The notes below the pieces were generated by a model, which searched no databases, was not told the origin of the DNA, and saw only the letters and a program-made list of their open reading frames with translations. A stretch of 37,498 bases of DNA from an uncultured Muriicola sp. GTDB lineage: Bacteria > Bacteroidota > Bacteroidia > Flavobacteriales > Flavobacteriaceae. Location: NCBI RefSeq assembly GCF_947258935.1, contig NZ_CAMYKH010000022.1, positions 1 to 37,498 of the forward strand, read 5' to 3'. This document shows positions 15,463 to 23,841 of the stretch, piece after piece (the first letter of the stretch is position 1; each line of letters starts with the position of its first letter). A program made the translations under genes and the position numbers.

Positions 15463-17016
15463 ATGACAACGGTAACGGTTGATTCAGGGATCCAAAAAGC
15501 CCTTAAAGAACTAAATATTAAAGACCTTAACGCAGGTACTTCAACGGGTTCCCATTTCTTTTCTTCAGGAGAAACTTTAGATTCTTTTTCCCCGGTAGAT
15601 GGAGGGAGAATTGCTGGTGTAAAGACCACTTCCAAGGCAGACTACGATAAAGTAATGGCTGCCGCGACAGAGGCTTTTAAAACATGGCGATTAAAACCGG
15701 CTCCACAGCGAGGAGAGATAGTGAGGCAATTTGGCCTGCGTTTGCGCGAATTAAAAGAACCCCTGGGGAAACTGGTTTCCTATGAAATGGGAAAATCGTA
15801 TCAGGAAGGATTGGGTGAGGTTCAGGAAATGATCGACATCTGTGATTTTGCGGTTGGATTATCCCGACAATTACACGGACTTACCATGCACTCTGAACGA
15901 CCAGGACATAGAATGTACGAGCAATACCATCCTCTTGGGGTGGTGGGGATCATTTCTGCCTTTAACTTCCCGGTAGCCGTATGGGCCTGGAATACCGCAC
16001 TTGCCTGGGTATGTGGAGACGTATGTGTATGGAAACCTTCAGAAAAAACCCCTCTTTGCGGAATTGCCTGTCAGCATATCATTGCTGAAGTGCTTAAGGA
16101 GAATGGCCTTCCAGAAGGTATTTCTTGTCTTATAAATGGAGATTACAAGGTGGGAGAATATATGACCAATGATCAGCGAATTCCGTTGATCTCAGCTACG
16201 GGATCTATCCGCATGGGTAAGATTGTAGCTCAGGCTGTTGGGAGTAGATTGGGAAAATCCCTCTTGGAATTAGGCGGGAACAATGCCATTATTGTGACCC
16301 CAAATGCCGATATTAAAATGACTGTCATTGGGGCTGTATTTGGCGCTGTGGGTACTGCCGGGCAACGCTGTACATCCACGAGAAGACTAATCATCCACGA
16401 CTCTATTTACCAACAAGTAAAGGAAGCTCTAGTTGATGCCTATACTCAATTGCGTATTGGGAATCCCCTGGATGAGTCTAATCATGTTGGGCCCTTAATT
16501 GATAAAGACGCAGTTGCTGCCTACCAAAATGCACTTCAAGAAGTAGTGGCACAAGGTGGCTCGCTTCTGGTGGAAGGTGGTGTTCTTCAGGGTGAGGGTT
16601 ATGAAAGTGGTTGTTATGTAAAACCTGCGATTGCTGAGGCCAAAAATTCGTTTAAGATTGTACAACACGAAACTTTTGCTCCTATTCTGTACCTGATGTC
16701 CTATTCGGGAGACGTTGAGGATGCTATAGCTATTCAAAACGGGGTGGTACAAGGATTATCATCAGCCATCATGACCAGTAATTTGAGAGAAGCAGAACTG
16801 TTTTTAGCAGCCTCCGGTAGCGACTGTGGTATTGCCAATGTGAATATTGGAACTTCGGGAGCTGAAATAGGTGGGGCTTTTGGAGGTGAAAAGGAGACCG
16901 GCGGGGGTCGTGAATCCGGGTCTGATGCCTGGAAAGTGTATATGAGAAGGCAAACCAATACCATTAATTACACCACAGAATTACCATTGGCCCAGGGAAT
17001 AAAATTTGATTTGTAA
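15463..17016 (+). CDS. Aldehyde dehydrogenase, ALDH7 (alpha-aminoadipate semialdehyde DH) type
   Basis: This 517-residue cytosolic NAD(P)-dependent dehydrogenase shows key residues in place: K191 (WKPSEKT), E269 (LLELGGNN) and catalytic C303 (GQRCTSTRR). The C-terminal block VNIGTSGAEIGGAFGGEKE, then GRESGSDAWKVYMRRQTNTI, is diagnostic of the ALDH7A1 clade, whose best-known activity oxidises alpha-aminoadipate semialdehyde in lysine breakdown. Placement two genes after 3-HAO raises the alternative that it oxidises aminomuconate semialdehyde, but the clade signature favours the lysine or betaine-aldehyde role. It has its own -7 element. Confidence 0.9.
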   Translation: MTTVTVDSGIQKALKELNIKDLNAGTSTGSHFFSSGETLDSFSPVDGGRIAGVKTTSKADYDKVMAAATEAFKTWRLKPAPQRGEIVRQFGLRLRELKEPLGKLVSYEMGKSYQEGLGEVQEMIDICDFAVGLSRQLHGLTMHSERPGHRMYEQYHPLGVVGIISAFNFPVAVWAWNTALAWVCGDVCVWKPSEKTPLCGIACQHIIAEVLKENGLPEGISCLINGDYKVGEYMTNDQRIPLISATGSIRMGKIVAQAVGSRLGKSLLELGGNNAIIVTPNADIKMTVIGAVFGAVGTAGQRCTSTRRLIIHDSIYQQVKEALVDAYTQLRIGNPLDESNHVGPLIDKDAVAAYQNALQEVVAQGGSLLVEGGVLQGEGYESGCYVKPAIAEAKNSFKIVQHETFAPILYLMSYSGDVEDAIAIQNGVVQGLSSAIMTSNLREAELFLAASGSDCGIANVNIGTSGAEIGGAFGGEKETGGGRESGSDAWKVYMRRQTNTINYTTELPLAQGIKFDL

Positions 17017-17051
17017 TGTTCTTTTTTGAGTATCTTTAGAAATGATAATTG

Positions 17052-17081
17052 TTACGGAGAAGTTCTCGAACACCTCTGTAA
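17052..17081 (+). other. Stem-loop after the aldehyde dehydrogenase gene
   Basis: TTACGGAG at 17052-17059 pairs with CTCTGTAA at 17074-17081 (seven Watson-Crick pairs plus one G-U). The loop contains a further GTTC/GAAC pairing. It lies 36 bases after the ALDH stop but has no T-run, so it is only a weak terminator or mRNA-end candidate. Confidence 0.35.
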
Positions 17082-17135
17082 TTGTTATTTGAATTTTTAA
17101 TATCTTGTAGGAAAATACATCTAATCATTGCTGCC

Positions 17136-17228
17136 ATGTCTAAAAGAACGACCAACATCCTGGGATTTATCATTACACTACTTGCAGGCACCTTTTTTTT
17201 TGTTATGTACTGCGGTCAGTGTGCGTAG
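17136..17228 (+). CDS. 30-residue membrane micro-ORF, possible OmpA-gene remnant
   Basis: From ATG 17136 the frame encodes MSKRTTNILGFIITLLAGTF followed by FFVMYCGQCA and TAG. This is one positively started TM helix with a Cys-rich end. The sequence is very like the N-terminal anchor I recall from flavobacterial OmpA-family proteins (MSKKT.YLLGI.LTI..GT.LY...CC), where a periplasmic OmpA domain follows; here it stops. In another frame just downstream (17257 onward) GRTDLPFYGCGLTNNRISK loosely recalls the OmpA core motif. It is either a real tiny membrane protein or the stub of an internally deleted gene. The longer overlapping frame from 17128 lacks protein-like character. Confidence 0.4.
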   Translation: MSKRTTNILGFIITLLAGTFFFVMYCGQCA

Positions 17229-17322
17229 TCTAAGAAGCTTGGTATATGCAGGAAGAACAGATCTTCCTTTTTATGGTTGTGGTCTAACAAACAATAGAAT
17301 AAGTAAATAAAATACATCTCTT

Positions 17323-17847
17323 ATGGATCTAGAATATATGGATATCTGGTGCTGGCTCATCCCATTGGCCGTTGGGCTTATCTGCGGTTTTTTTGGTTAC
17401 CTTATAGGCAGAGGGTCTAACCCAACCGTTGATTTTAACTCGGAAATTAAATCCTTACAGCAGCAAAATGAAAAGGCGAAGGCCGATCTTGCCAAATGTG
17501 AGCAAAAACTGGCAGCTGGCTCTTCTTTAAATAACTTAACTGCCCATCCGTTTAACGCTGCGGAAGCTAAAAAAGCGCTTGGAAAAGCAGTAAAACTAAA
17601 TGATCTTTCACTTGTAGAAGGGATAGGTCCTAAGATCCGAAGCTTGTTCCATAACTTCGAAATCAACACCTGGAAGGCCCTATCAGAAACATCGGTAGCT
17701 AAATGTCAGGAAGTTTTGGATTCCGGCGGCGATCGATATAAAGTTCATGACCCGGCCTCATGGCCTATGCAAGCAAAAATGGCTGCTGAAGGCAAATGGA
17801 AAGACCTTGCCAAATGGCAGGATGAACATAAACATGGAAAATTATAG
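17323..17847 (+). CDS. Membrane-anchored helix-hairpin-helix protein
   Basis: The 174-residue protein has one N-terminal TM segment (about 9-27, WCWLIPLAVGLICGFFGYLI), a coiled-coil-like stretch (about 40-65, rich in Lys, Glu and Gln), and a C-terminal helix-hairpin-helix domain with DLSLVEGIGPKIRSLF near residue 97. The end DRYKVHDPASWPMQAKMAAE is characteristic of a flavobacterial family sometimes mislabelled ribosomal protein L21. The HhH motif suggests nucleic-acid or protein binding near the membrane; the function is unknown. A second ATG lies five codons in. A strong terminator follows 5 bases after the stop. Confidence 0.8.
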   Translation: MDLEYMDIWCWLIPLAVGLICGFFGYLIGRGSNPTVDFNSEIKSLQQQNEKAKADLAKCEQKLAAGSSLNNLTAHPFNAAEAKKALGKAVKLNDLSLVEGIGPKIRSLFHNFEINTWKALSETSVAKCQEVLDSGGDRYKVHDPASWPMQAKMAAEGKWKDLAKWQDEHKHGKL

Positions 17848-17852
17848 AAAGT

Positions 17853-17877
17853 ACCCGCTTTAAAAAGCGGGTTTTTT
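17853..17877. terminator. Terminator between convergent genes
   Basis: ACCCGCTT at 17853-17860 pairs perfectly with AAGCGGGT at 17865-17872, followed by six T on plus. It ends the HhH gene transcript. The plus-strand T-run abuts the minus-strand desaturase stop codon at 17878-17876, so the reverse transcript also passes this hairpin. Confidence 0.85.
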
Positions 17878-18874
17878 ATATCACACCATTGGCTTGTACC
17901 CAGCTAAAACGGTATTGATCTTCAGGAAATTTCATGCGCTCGGAGATGCGAATTAATCGATCCGGAAGTTTCATCAGATAATCTCTGGCCTTTTCGGCTT
18001 CTGCACTTAACCCTCTAAGTGTTCCCAGATCCCAATACGCATTTAATTTTTGCAAGATCTCAATATAATCCTGAGACGTGTAGACTCCCAGTCGTTGAGC
18101 ACAATTAGAAAAATTCTCAAAGGCCGCTCCTATGGTGCCACCAGATTCTCGTAAAAAATGTGCCGGCATAATAATTTTGAACTTCATCATATCTGCGAAG
18201 GCCAGGATCATTCCGTTAGGATCATGGCTAAGGATTGTCTTTACAAATTCCCGGTATGCAAGGTGATGACGCATTTCATCTCCTGCAATGATAGAACACA
18301 TCTTGCCCAAAAGGGTGTTCCCTTTTTTCTTAGCCATCTGACCTACTCTTTTATGAGAAATATTTGTGGCCAGTTCCTGAAAGGTTGTATAAACAAAGTT
18401 TTTATACGGATCCCTGTCTGTCCCAATATCAAATCCATCGGTGATCAAATGCTGTGTAGTGATCTCTACCTGTCTCATGTTGACCCTGCCAGACAGATAT
18501 AAGTATTTATTCAATACATCCCCATGTCTGTTCTCTTCTGCTGTCCAAGCCCTTACCCATCTAGACCAGCCATTGTTCTCCTTGGCGTGCTGATTGATTC
18601 CCTCAACATCCATAAGCCATGATTCATAGGTTGGTAAAGCCTCTTCTGTAATGGTATCGGCCACCAGGGTTACCCAAAAATCATATCCCAATTCCTTGGC
18701 CTCTTCTCTAATTTGTTCAACATGATCAAAGAAGCCGTCCGATTGAGAATCGGGTAAAAAATCCGAAGGTTGCCAAATCTGTTCTGCAGGGATTAGGAAA
18801 TCATCCATAAACCCGGATACCTTTGGTTCAATGGCATCCATCACTTCTAGTCGAATATTCTTCATTTTTTCCAT
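17876..18874 (-). CDS. Acyl-ACP desaturase (ferritin-like di-iron)
   Basis: This soluble enzyme of 332 residues inserts a cis double bond into a saturated acyl chain bound to acyl carrier protein, using O2 and ferredoxin. All six di-iron ligands of the plant-type family can be placed: E77, E114 and H117 (EENRH), E167 (FQELAT), and E200 and H203 (DEMRH). It belongs to the FA_desaturase_2 family, distinct from membrane desaturases. The position of the double bond cannot be told. It supplies unsaturated fatty acids, which matters for cold tolerance. A near-match to the -7 element (TACTTTG) precedes the start. Confidence 0.93.
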   Translation of the reverse strand: MEKMKNIRLEVMDAIEPKVSGFMDDFLIPAEQIWQPSDFLPDSQSDGFFDHVEQIREEAKELGYDFWVTLVADTITEEALPTYESWLMDVEGINQHAKENNGWSRWVRAWTAEENRHGDVLNKYLYLSGRVNMRQVEITTQHLITDGFDIGTDRDPYKNFVYTTFQELATNISHKRVGQMAKKKGNTLLGKMCSIIAGDEMRHHLAYREFVKTILSHDPNGMILAFADMMKFKIIMPAHFLRESGGTIGAAFENFSNCAQRLGVYTSQDYIEILQKLNAYWDLGTLRGLSAEAEKARDYLMKLPDRLIRISERMKFPEDQYRFSWVQANGVI

Positions 18875-18932
18875 GTTACTCTACAAAGTACGATAATAAT
18901 TAAAGGAAATTCTATTAAAATATTACCAAAAT

Positions 18933-19658
18933 TTAGTTCCTCCCCTGCTCTCCAGGGTAAAAAGAACATACAGCATCGCTTTGCCAAAATTCTTTTGTAT
19001 CTACATCGAGGATCGTTAAGGGGCCCTTATAAGCCGCTGCCGTATCAATGTTCCAAACATTGGCTGCCCGGTGCGGTTGGGTCTTCCCTATTTTGCTTAA
19101 AGGAGTATGGCCAATATAGATCTCTTTGTAATGAGCGAGGCGTTTAGGATAATACAGGCTTTCCTTTGTTAGTTTGGGATCCAAAGAAAGTGCCAATTCC
19201 CATAGCGTACGATCCCAATAGAAGGTCTTGGAAAAATATTCGAAATCTACTCCCTTCAGGTTGGTAAATCCGGCATGCAAAAAGAGTCTTTGTTCCTTGT
19301 CCAGATAGTAATTTCGAAGTCCCTCGTAAAATGGCAGGTGGGCTTTCTTTATATCATTTCCGGCCCTGTCATAAGAATCTATAGTTGCCTGACCCCCATT
19401 CATTAACCAAAGTGGATTGTCTTCTCCGGTCTCTAACCAGTGATAACACAGATCATCATGGTTACCTCTTAAAAAGATGCATCTATGTTTCTGTTGTAAT
19501 TCCAAAAGGAAGGTAACCGTCTCAACTGCCTCACTCCACCCATCTACATAATCTCCTAAAAAAATTAGCAGATCGCTCTGCTGTATATCTGCTTTTTCCA
19601 ATACCTGTTGCAAGGCTTTTACACCTGCATGAATGTCTCCAATTACCAATGTTCTCAT
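18933..19658 (-). CDS. Calcineurin-like metallophosphatase (PPP family)
   Basis: The 241-residue cytoplasmic phosphatase has the complete motif series of PPP phosphatases: GDIH (D8, H10), GDYVDGW (D36), GNHDD (N66, H67), LHAGF and GHTP. This pattern groups it with bacterial PrpA-like Ser/Thr phosphatases and ApaH-like diadenosine tetraphosphatases; the length and GDYVDGW wording do not decide between them. Two divalent metals (typically Mn) are expected. The gene stands alone, 58 bases upstream of the desaturase on the same strand. A -7-like GATTTTTG just before the start has one mismatch. Confidence 0.9.
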   Translation of the reverse strand: MRTLVIGDIHAGVKALQQVLEKADIQQSDLLIFLGDYVDGWSEAVETVTFLLELQQKHRCIFLRGNHDDLCYHWLETGEDNPLWLMNGGQATIDSYDRAGNDIKKAHLPFYEGLRNYYLDKEQRLFLHAGFTNLKGVDFEYFSKTFYWDRTLWELALSLDPKLTKESLYYPKRLAHYKEIYIGHTPLSKIGKTQPHRAANVWNIDTAAAYKGPLTILDVDTKEFWQSDAVCSFYPGEQGRN

Positions 19659-19814
19659 GGCACAAAAATCGCAATTTATCGCAGGAACTCACTATGAGTG
19701 TGCTTAAAAAATAAAGCAGTTCTCATCCTATTCCTATAAATTCTTAAAGACATGGTTTATATTGCACTTTATTTTTACAGTATTTTGTAACTCCTAAACC
19801 TCTAAGGCCATCCT

Positions 19815-20771
19815 ATGCCATCTAAACGTATTTATTGTATTGGTGAGTTATTAATAGATTTTGTCGCCGAAAAGCAGGGGGCCGATCTTTCAAAGGCCAC
19901 TCTTTTTACAAAGAAGGCAGGGGGTGCTCCGGCAAATGTGGCCTGTGCCATTTCGAAATTAGGAGGTAAAAGCGCTTTTATTGGTTGTGTTGGAAACGAT
20001 CCTTTCGGGACCTTTTTACTAAATACATTAGATACGTTCGACGTAGATCTTTCTCTTGTGCAAAGATCACAGACCTTCACCACACTGGCTTTTGTTTCTT
20101 TGGCTGAAAATGGGGAACGCGATTTTGTTTTTTCACGAGGTGCCGACAGGGAATTAACGTATGACCCTTCAGTAAAAGTTGTTATTAAAGATCAAATGGT
20201 TCATTTAGGTGCCGCTACTGCCCTCTTGGGCGGACCTTTGGAAAAAGCATATGGGCATTACCTGTTCGACGCGATTACCGAAAATGCCTTTATTAGTTTC
20301 GATCCAAACTTTCGCGCAGATCTATGGAAAGACAAGGAAGCTACTTTTATCAAAAAAAGCATGACCTATATAGAGAAATCTCATTTGTGTAAATTTAGTC
20401 TTGAAGAGGCTCAAATGATATCAAAAAAAAGTTCTCTTACCGAGGCATGTGAAGTTCTTCATAACATAGGAGCCCAGATCATTGCCGTTACCCTGGGTTC
20501 TGAAGGCACCTTTGTAAGCACTAAAAACACCCAACAGACCATTCCAACAATTCCTGTAACTCCTGTTGATACCACCGGAGCAGGTGATGCATTTATTGGA
20601 TGTCTGTTACAACAGATCAGCACGCTACCCTCTTATAATCATATTTTAGAAAATAACACCAGACTTATGGACATGGTTGTGAATGCGAATAAGGCCGGAG
20701 CAATAACAACAACGGGCTATGGCGCTATTGAATCTCTGCCAGATGAACGTCAATTGTACGCATCGAGATGA
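19815..20771 (+). CDS. PfkB family carbohydrate kinase, probable fructokinase
   Basis: The 318-residue cytoplasmic kinase has both PfkB signatures: GGAPANVACAISKLGG at about 36-51 and DTTGAGDAFIGCLL at 252-265, with catalytic base D258 and the GAGD anion hole. The sequence pattern fits fructokinases of the ribokinase family, which phosphorylate fructose to fructose-6-phosphate with ATP. The neighbour makes the assignment strong: the stop overlaps the ATG of an amylosucrase by 4 bases, and amylosucrase releases fructose from sucrose. No transporter or regulator lies beside the pair. No exact TAnnTTTG precedes the start. Confidence 0.88.
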   Translation: MPSKRIYCIGELLIDFVAEKQGADLSKATLFTKKAGGAPANVACAISKLGGKSAFIGCVGNDPFGTFLLNTLDTFDVDLSLVQRSQTFTTLAFVSLAENGERDFVFSRGADRELTYDPSVKVVIKDQMVHLGAATALLGGPLEKAYGHYLFDAITENAFISFDPNFRADLWKDKEATFIKKSMTYIEKSHLCKFSLEEAQMISKKSSLTEACEVLHNIGAQIIAVTLGSEGTFVSTKNTQQTIPTIPVTPVDTTGAGDAFIGCLLQQISTLPSYNHILENNTRLMDMVVNANKAGAITTTGYGAIESLPDERQLYASR

Positions 20772-22708
20772 ATCAAACAGCGCTTCACAGGAAGCTGGCC
20801 TCAAAAGATCTGAAAGATCTACAAAAGGTTAGCCCTCAAAAACTTTTTGATCTTCGGGTTTCTGCAAACCTTCCGCTGATTAAGGAATTGTTTTACACCC
20901 TTTATAGCGATCCCAAACACAGCCGTTATTTTGAAGAACTTCAGGAATTACTTCCCTCACTGTTTCAAACAAGATCGGACGAATTAAAGATCCATGACCT
21001 TCACTTACTCAAGAAGGGAAACTGGTATCAGTCCGAGAAAATGGTTGGAATGCAGTTGTACGTAGACCTGTTCAACAAGAATTTGAAAGGGATAGAAGAA
21101 AAAATCCCCTATTTCAAAGAATTAGGGATAAATCTTCTTCACCTAATGCCCATCACAACCCGGCCAAAAGGGGAAAATGATGGCGGATATGCTGTTAACA
21201 GTTATACCGCTGTTGACCATCGATTTGGTTCTAAGAAAGATCTGCTGGCACTCACTTCAAAATTAAGAGAGAACGGCATTTATCTGATGCTCGATTTTGT
21301 TGTAAATCATACCTCGGATGAATATCCCTGGGCCAAAAAGGCCTTAAAAGGGAGTGCAAAATATCAGGGCTATTATTATATGTTTCCGGACAGGACAATA
21401 CCCGATGCTTTTGAAGCGTCCTTACCTGAAGTATTCCCGGCTACTTCGCCCGGAAACTTTACCTACAGGAAAGAAATATCTCGGTGGGTCATGACGGTTT
21501 TTAACTCGTATCAGTGGGATCTCAACTATGCGAATCCGAAGGTATTCCTGGAGATGTTATCTAACCTGGTTGCCATGGTGAACAGTGGAGTTGATGTGGT
21601 GCGTTTTGATGCCCTTGCATTTCTTTGGAAAAAAATTGGAACAAATTCACAGAACCTGCCGGAGGCCCATATGCTTATTACTTTATTCCGCATGTGCCTA
21701 CAAACTATTACCCCAAGTGTTATCTTCCTGGCAGAAGCCATTGTGTCTCCCAAAGAAATCATCAAGTATTTTGGAGAAGGAAACAGTAAAGGTAATGAGT
21801 GCGAAGTGGCTTATAATGCCTCTCTTATGGCGCTACTATGGAATTCCATAGCGACCAAAAAAACCTTGCTGCTTAACAAGACCCTTAAAAACAGTCCGGA
21901 GAAACCTGAGGAAACAACCTGGATCAATTATGTACGTTGTCATGATGATATTGGCCTTGGATTAGAGGATCAGTATATCTCGGAACTTGGATGGAATCCG
22001 TGGCTTCACCGAATGTTTTTGCTGGATTATTATTGCCAGGGATTAGATTGGAGTCCGGCTATAGGATATAGATTTATGCATAATCCAGCTACAGGCGATG
22101 GTCGTATTACCGGAAGTTGTGCCTCTTTATTAGGTCTGGAAAAAGCGATGCAAATACAGCATCGGGAAGCTATTGAACAAGCCATTCAAAAGATCCTGAT
22201 GCTTCACGGGATCATCTTATCTTTTGGTGGGATCCCATTGATTTACGCAGGTGATGAACTTGGTACCTTGAATGATTATTCCTATCTGAACGATGAGCAC
22301 AAAAAGTATGACAGCCGATGGGTGAACAGACCTTCACACGATTGGAAAACTGTTGCACAATTGAAGGATGATGACTTTCCGGCCTCCATTATATTCAATG
22401 GCCTTAAACATATGATCTCCTTGCGAAAGAAAATAAAATTGTTTTCGGATTCCAATAATGTGGTCTTGCACGATGCCCATAACCCGCATCTATTTCTTTA
22501 TGAACGAGTTGGGAAAAAGAAAGAAGGGGTATTGATCCTTGCTAATTTTGACGAACATCCGCAGATATTAGACGCTTTTGTACTCTTATCTTTAGGGTAT
22601 CTAAAAGATGGAGTGCTTCACGATCTACTTACCAATAAAAAAAGGACCTTAAGCAGCGGCCTTGTGGAAGTACAACCCTATCAGCTCCTTTGGCTTGCCA
22701 AACCTTAA
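20768..22708 (+). CDS. Amylosucrase (GH13 subfamily 4)
   Basis: Amylosucrase transfers glucose from sucrose onto an alpha-1,4-glucan and frees fructose. The 646-residue length fits (Neisseria enzyme ~636). There is no signal peptide, so it acts in the cytoplasm. Catalytic residues are D281 (nucleophile, VRFDALAF), E323 (acid/base, FLAEAIVSP) and D393 (RCHDDIG). The amylosucrase-specific stretches FLWKKIGTNSQNLPEAH and LIYAGDELGTLND distinguish it from sucrose phosphorylase and trehalose synthase. An all-helical N-terminal domain (about 1-90) is present. The 4-base overlap with fructokinase makes a sucrose-using, glucan-storing module. The stop overlaps the convergent AlbA_2 gene by 4 bases. 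Confidence 0.93.
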   Translation: MNQTALHRKLASKDLKDLQKVSPQKLFDLRVSANLPLIKELFYTLYSDPKHSRYFEELQELLPSLFQTRSDELKIHDLHLLKKGNWYQSEKMVGMQLYVDLFNKNLKGIEEKIPYFKELGINLLHLMPITTRPKGENDGGYAVNSYTAVDHRFGSKKDLLALTSKLRENGIYLMLDFVVNHTSDEYPWAKKALKGSAKYQGYYYMFPDRTIPDAFEASLPEVFPATSPGNFTYRKEISRWVMTVFNSYQWDLNYANPKVFLEMLSNLVAMVNSGVDVVRFDALAFLWKKIGTNSQNLPEAHMLITLFRMCLQTITPSVIFLAEAIVSPKEIIKYFGEGNSKGNECEVAYNASLMALLWNSIATKKTLLLNKTLKNSPEKPEETTWINYVRCHDDIGLGLEDQYISELGWNPWLHRMFLLDYYCQGLDWSPAIGYRFMHNPATGDGRITGSCASLLGLEKAMQIQHREAIEQAIQKILMLHGIILSFGGIPLIYAGDELGTLNDYSYLNDEHKKYDSRWVNRPSHDWKTVAQLKDDDFPASIIFNGLKHMISLRKKIKLFSDSNNVVLHDAHNPHLFLYERVGKKKEGVLILANFDEHPQILDAFVLLSLGYLKDGVLHDLLTNKKRTLSSGLVEVQPYQLLWLAKP

Positions 22709-23841
22709 CTATAGCGGACTTTCCGTAAGATTCTAAGGGATTCTTTTAAGTTGCTGTACACTGTTTCTTCCCTTGATTTAATTAGACCTTTTAGAATCTC
22801 CATTTGCTCCTTTGCTTCTTCAAAGCCATTTAAATAGCAAATGAGATAGGTGGCAGGTGCTTGTTTTAGATCTGTTACCTCTGCCTTGGTAAGATCCCTG
22901 TTCTTATGAATTTTTTGTATCAGTGCATTATTGGCATTGTAGATATGATGCAAGGTCTTACGATCGTATTGCGGAGGTTCAAAGATTAGTTCTCCTGTTA
23001 TCTGGTAGGTGCCATTATTTTGAAATGCTATGCTCACTTTTTCCAAAGGAAAGTACCGTTGTTCTTTTCCCAGGCCCAGTTGCACATATTCCGTGATAGT
23101 AAATGAATTCTCCGTAAAACCAATGGTGATCTCATCGAGTGTTGAGTAAAAGAGTTTAACCTGCTCATTGATTAATTCTATATCTACCCTCGAGTAATAG
23201 ATTTTGTCTTTTACCTTTTTCTTATTCCCTGCCCAGCAGATCACAAATTGCTCCTTAAAGACCTTGTAATCGCTGCTTAAGTCTTTGTGACGGTAATTGA
23301 GAAAATCGATCACTCCATCTAGCGTAAGTTCAATATTGTTACGTGCATGTTTTTCTATGGTAGCCACAGTACCCGAATTAAGGTCTTTTAATTGGATATC
23401 GAAGGCTTTGGGCATACTGATGCTCCCTTCTCTGAAGAAGACGGCTCCTCCATAGTATTTCCAAATATTCTTTCGAAGGGAACAGACTTTTCCATTAGAT
23501 CTGATAGTCACCAATCCCACCACTCTCCCTTCCGGAAGATGGGGAAACGGAATATTTTCGTACGCTATTAAAGGTGGATTGTCTAAATAGGCATTGACAA
23601 GGTTCTGTATCTTACTGTCATCAAAAAAATCGACCCCTACGATCTTGTTATCCTCATCTTCTACTCCAATGGCGATATACGAATTGTTTATAGGATTGCT
23701 GTTCGCCAGAGCGCAGACGTGCTTTAAGAATTTTCCCTTTCCTTCCTTCTGGCCAATATCAATGAATCGTTTTTTATCATAAAAACTATTCTCATCGTTG
23801 TGAGCCAAAAGGTTTTTTACCAGGAGGCGTTTGTTGATCAT
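22705..23841 (-). CDS. AlbA_2 (Schlafen-type) domain protein
   Basis: The N-terminal part of this 378-residue cytoplasmic protein (about 20-150) matches the AlbA_2 / Schlafen DNA-binding domain: EGKGKFLKHVCALANS (the E-x-K...ALAN helix), YIAIGVEDEDNKIVGVDFFD, and then REGSISMPKA at the place of the usual Arg-Gly-ser-ST motif. AlbA_2 proteins are often called putative transcriptional regulators or ATP-binding proteins. The C-terminal ~200 residues are beta-rich then helical and I do not recognise them. Its ATG overlaps the SDR stop by 4 bases, so it is the last gene of an AKR-SDR-AlbA_2 unit. The role is unknown. Confidence 0.75.
   Translation of the reverse strand: MINKRLLVKNLLAHNDENSFYDKKRFIDIGQKEGKGKFLKHVCALANSNPINNSYIAIGVEDEDNKIVGVDFFDDSKIQNLVNAYLDNPPLIAYENIPFPHLPEGRVVGLVTIRSNGKVCSLRKNIWKYYGGAVFFREGSISMPKAFDIQLKDLNSGTVATIEKHARNNIELTLDGVIDFLNYRHKDLSSDYKVFKEQFVICWAGNKKKVKDKIYYSRVDIELINEQVKLFYSTLDEITIGFTENSFTITEYVQLGLGKEQRYFPLEKVSIAFQNNGTYQITGELIFEPPQYDRKTLHHIYNANNALIQKIHKNRDLTKAEVTDLKQAPATYLICYLNGFEEAKEQMEILKGLIKSREETVYSNLKESLRILRKVRYS

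Noticed and set aside
17128-17310. 60-residue frame starting at 17128
   Set aside because: It overlaps the micro-ORF at 17136 in another frame; its N-terminal half is not protein-like. Only its end (GRTD...NNR) is mentioned as a weak remnant.
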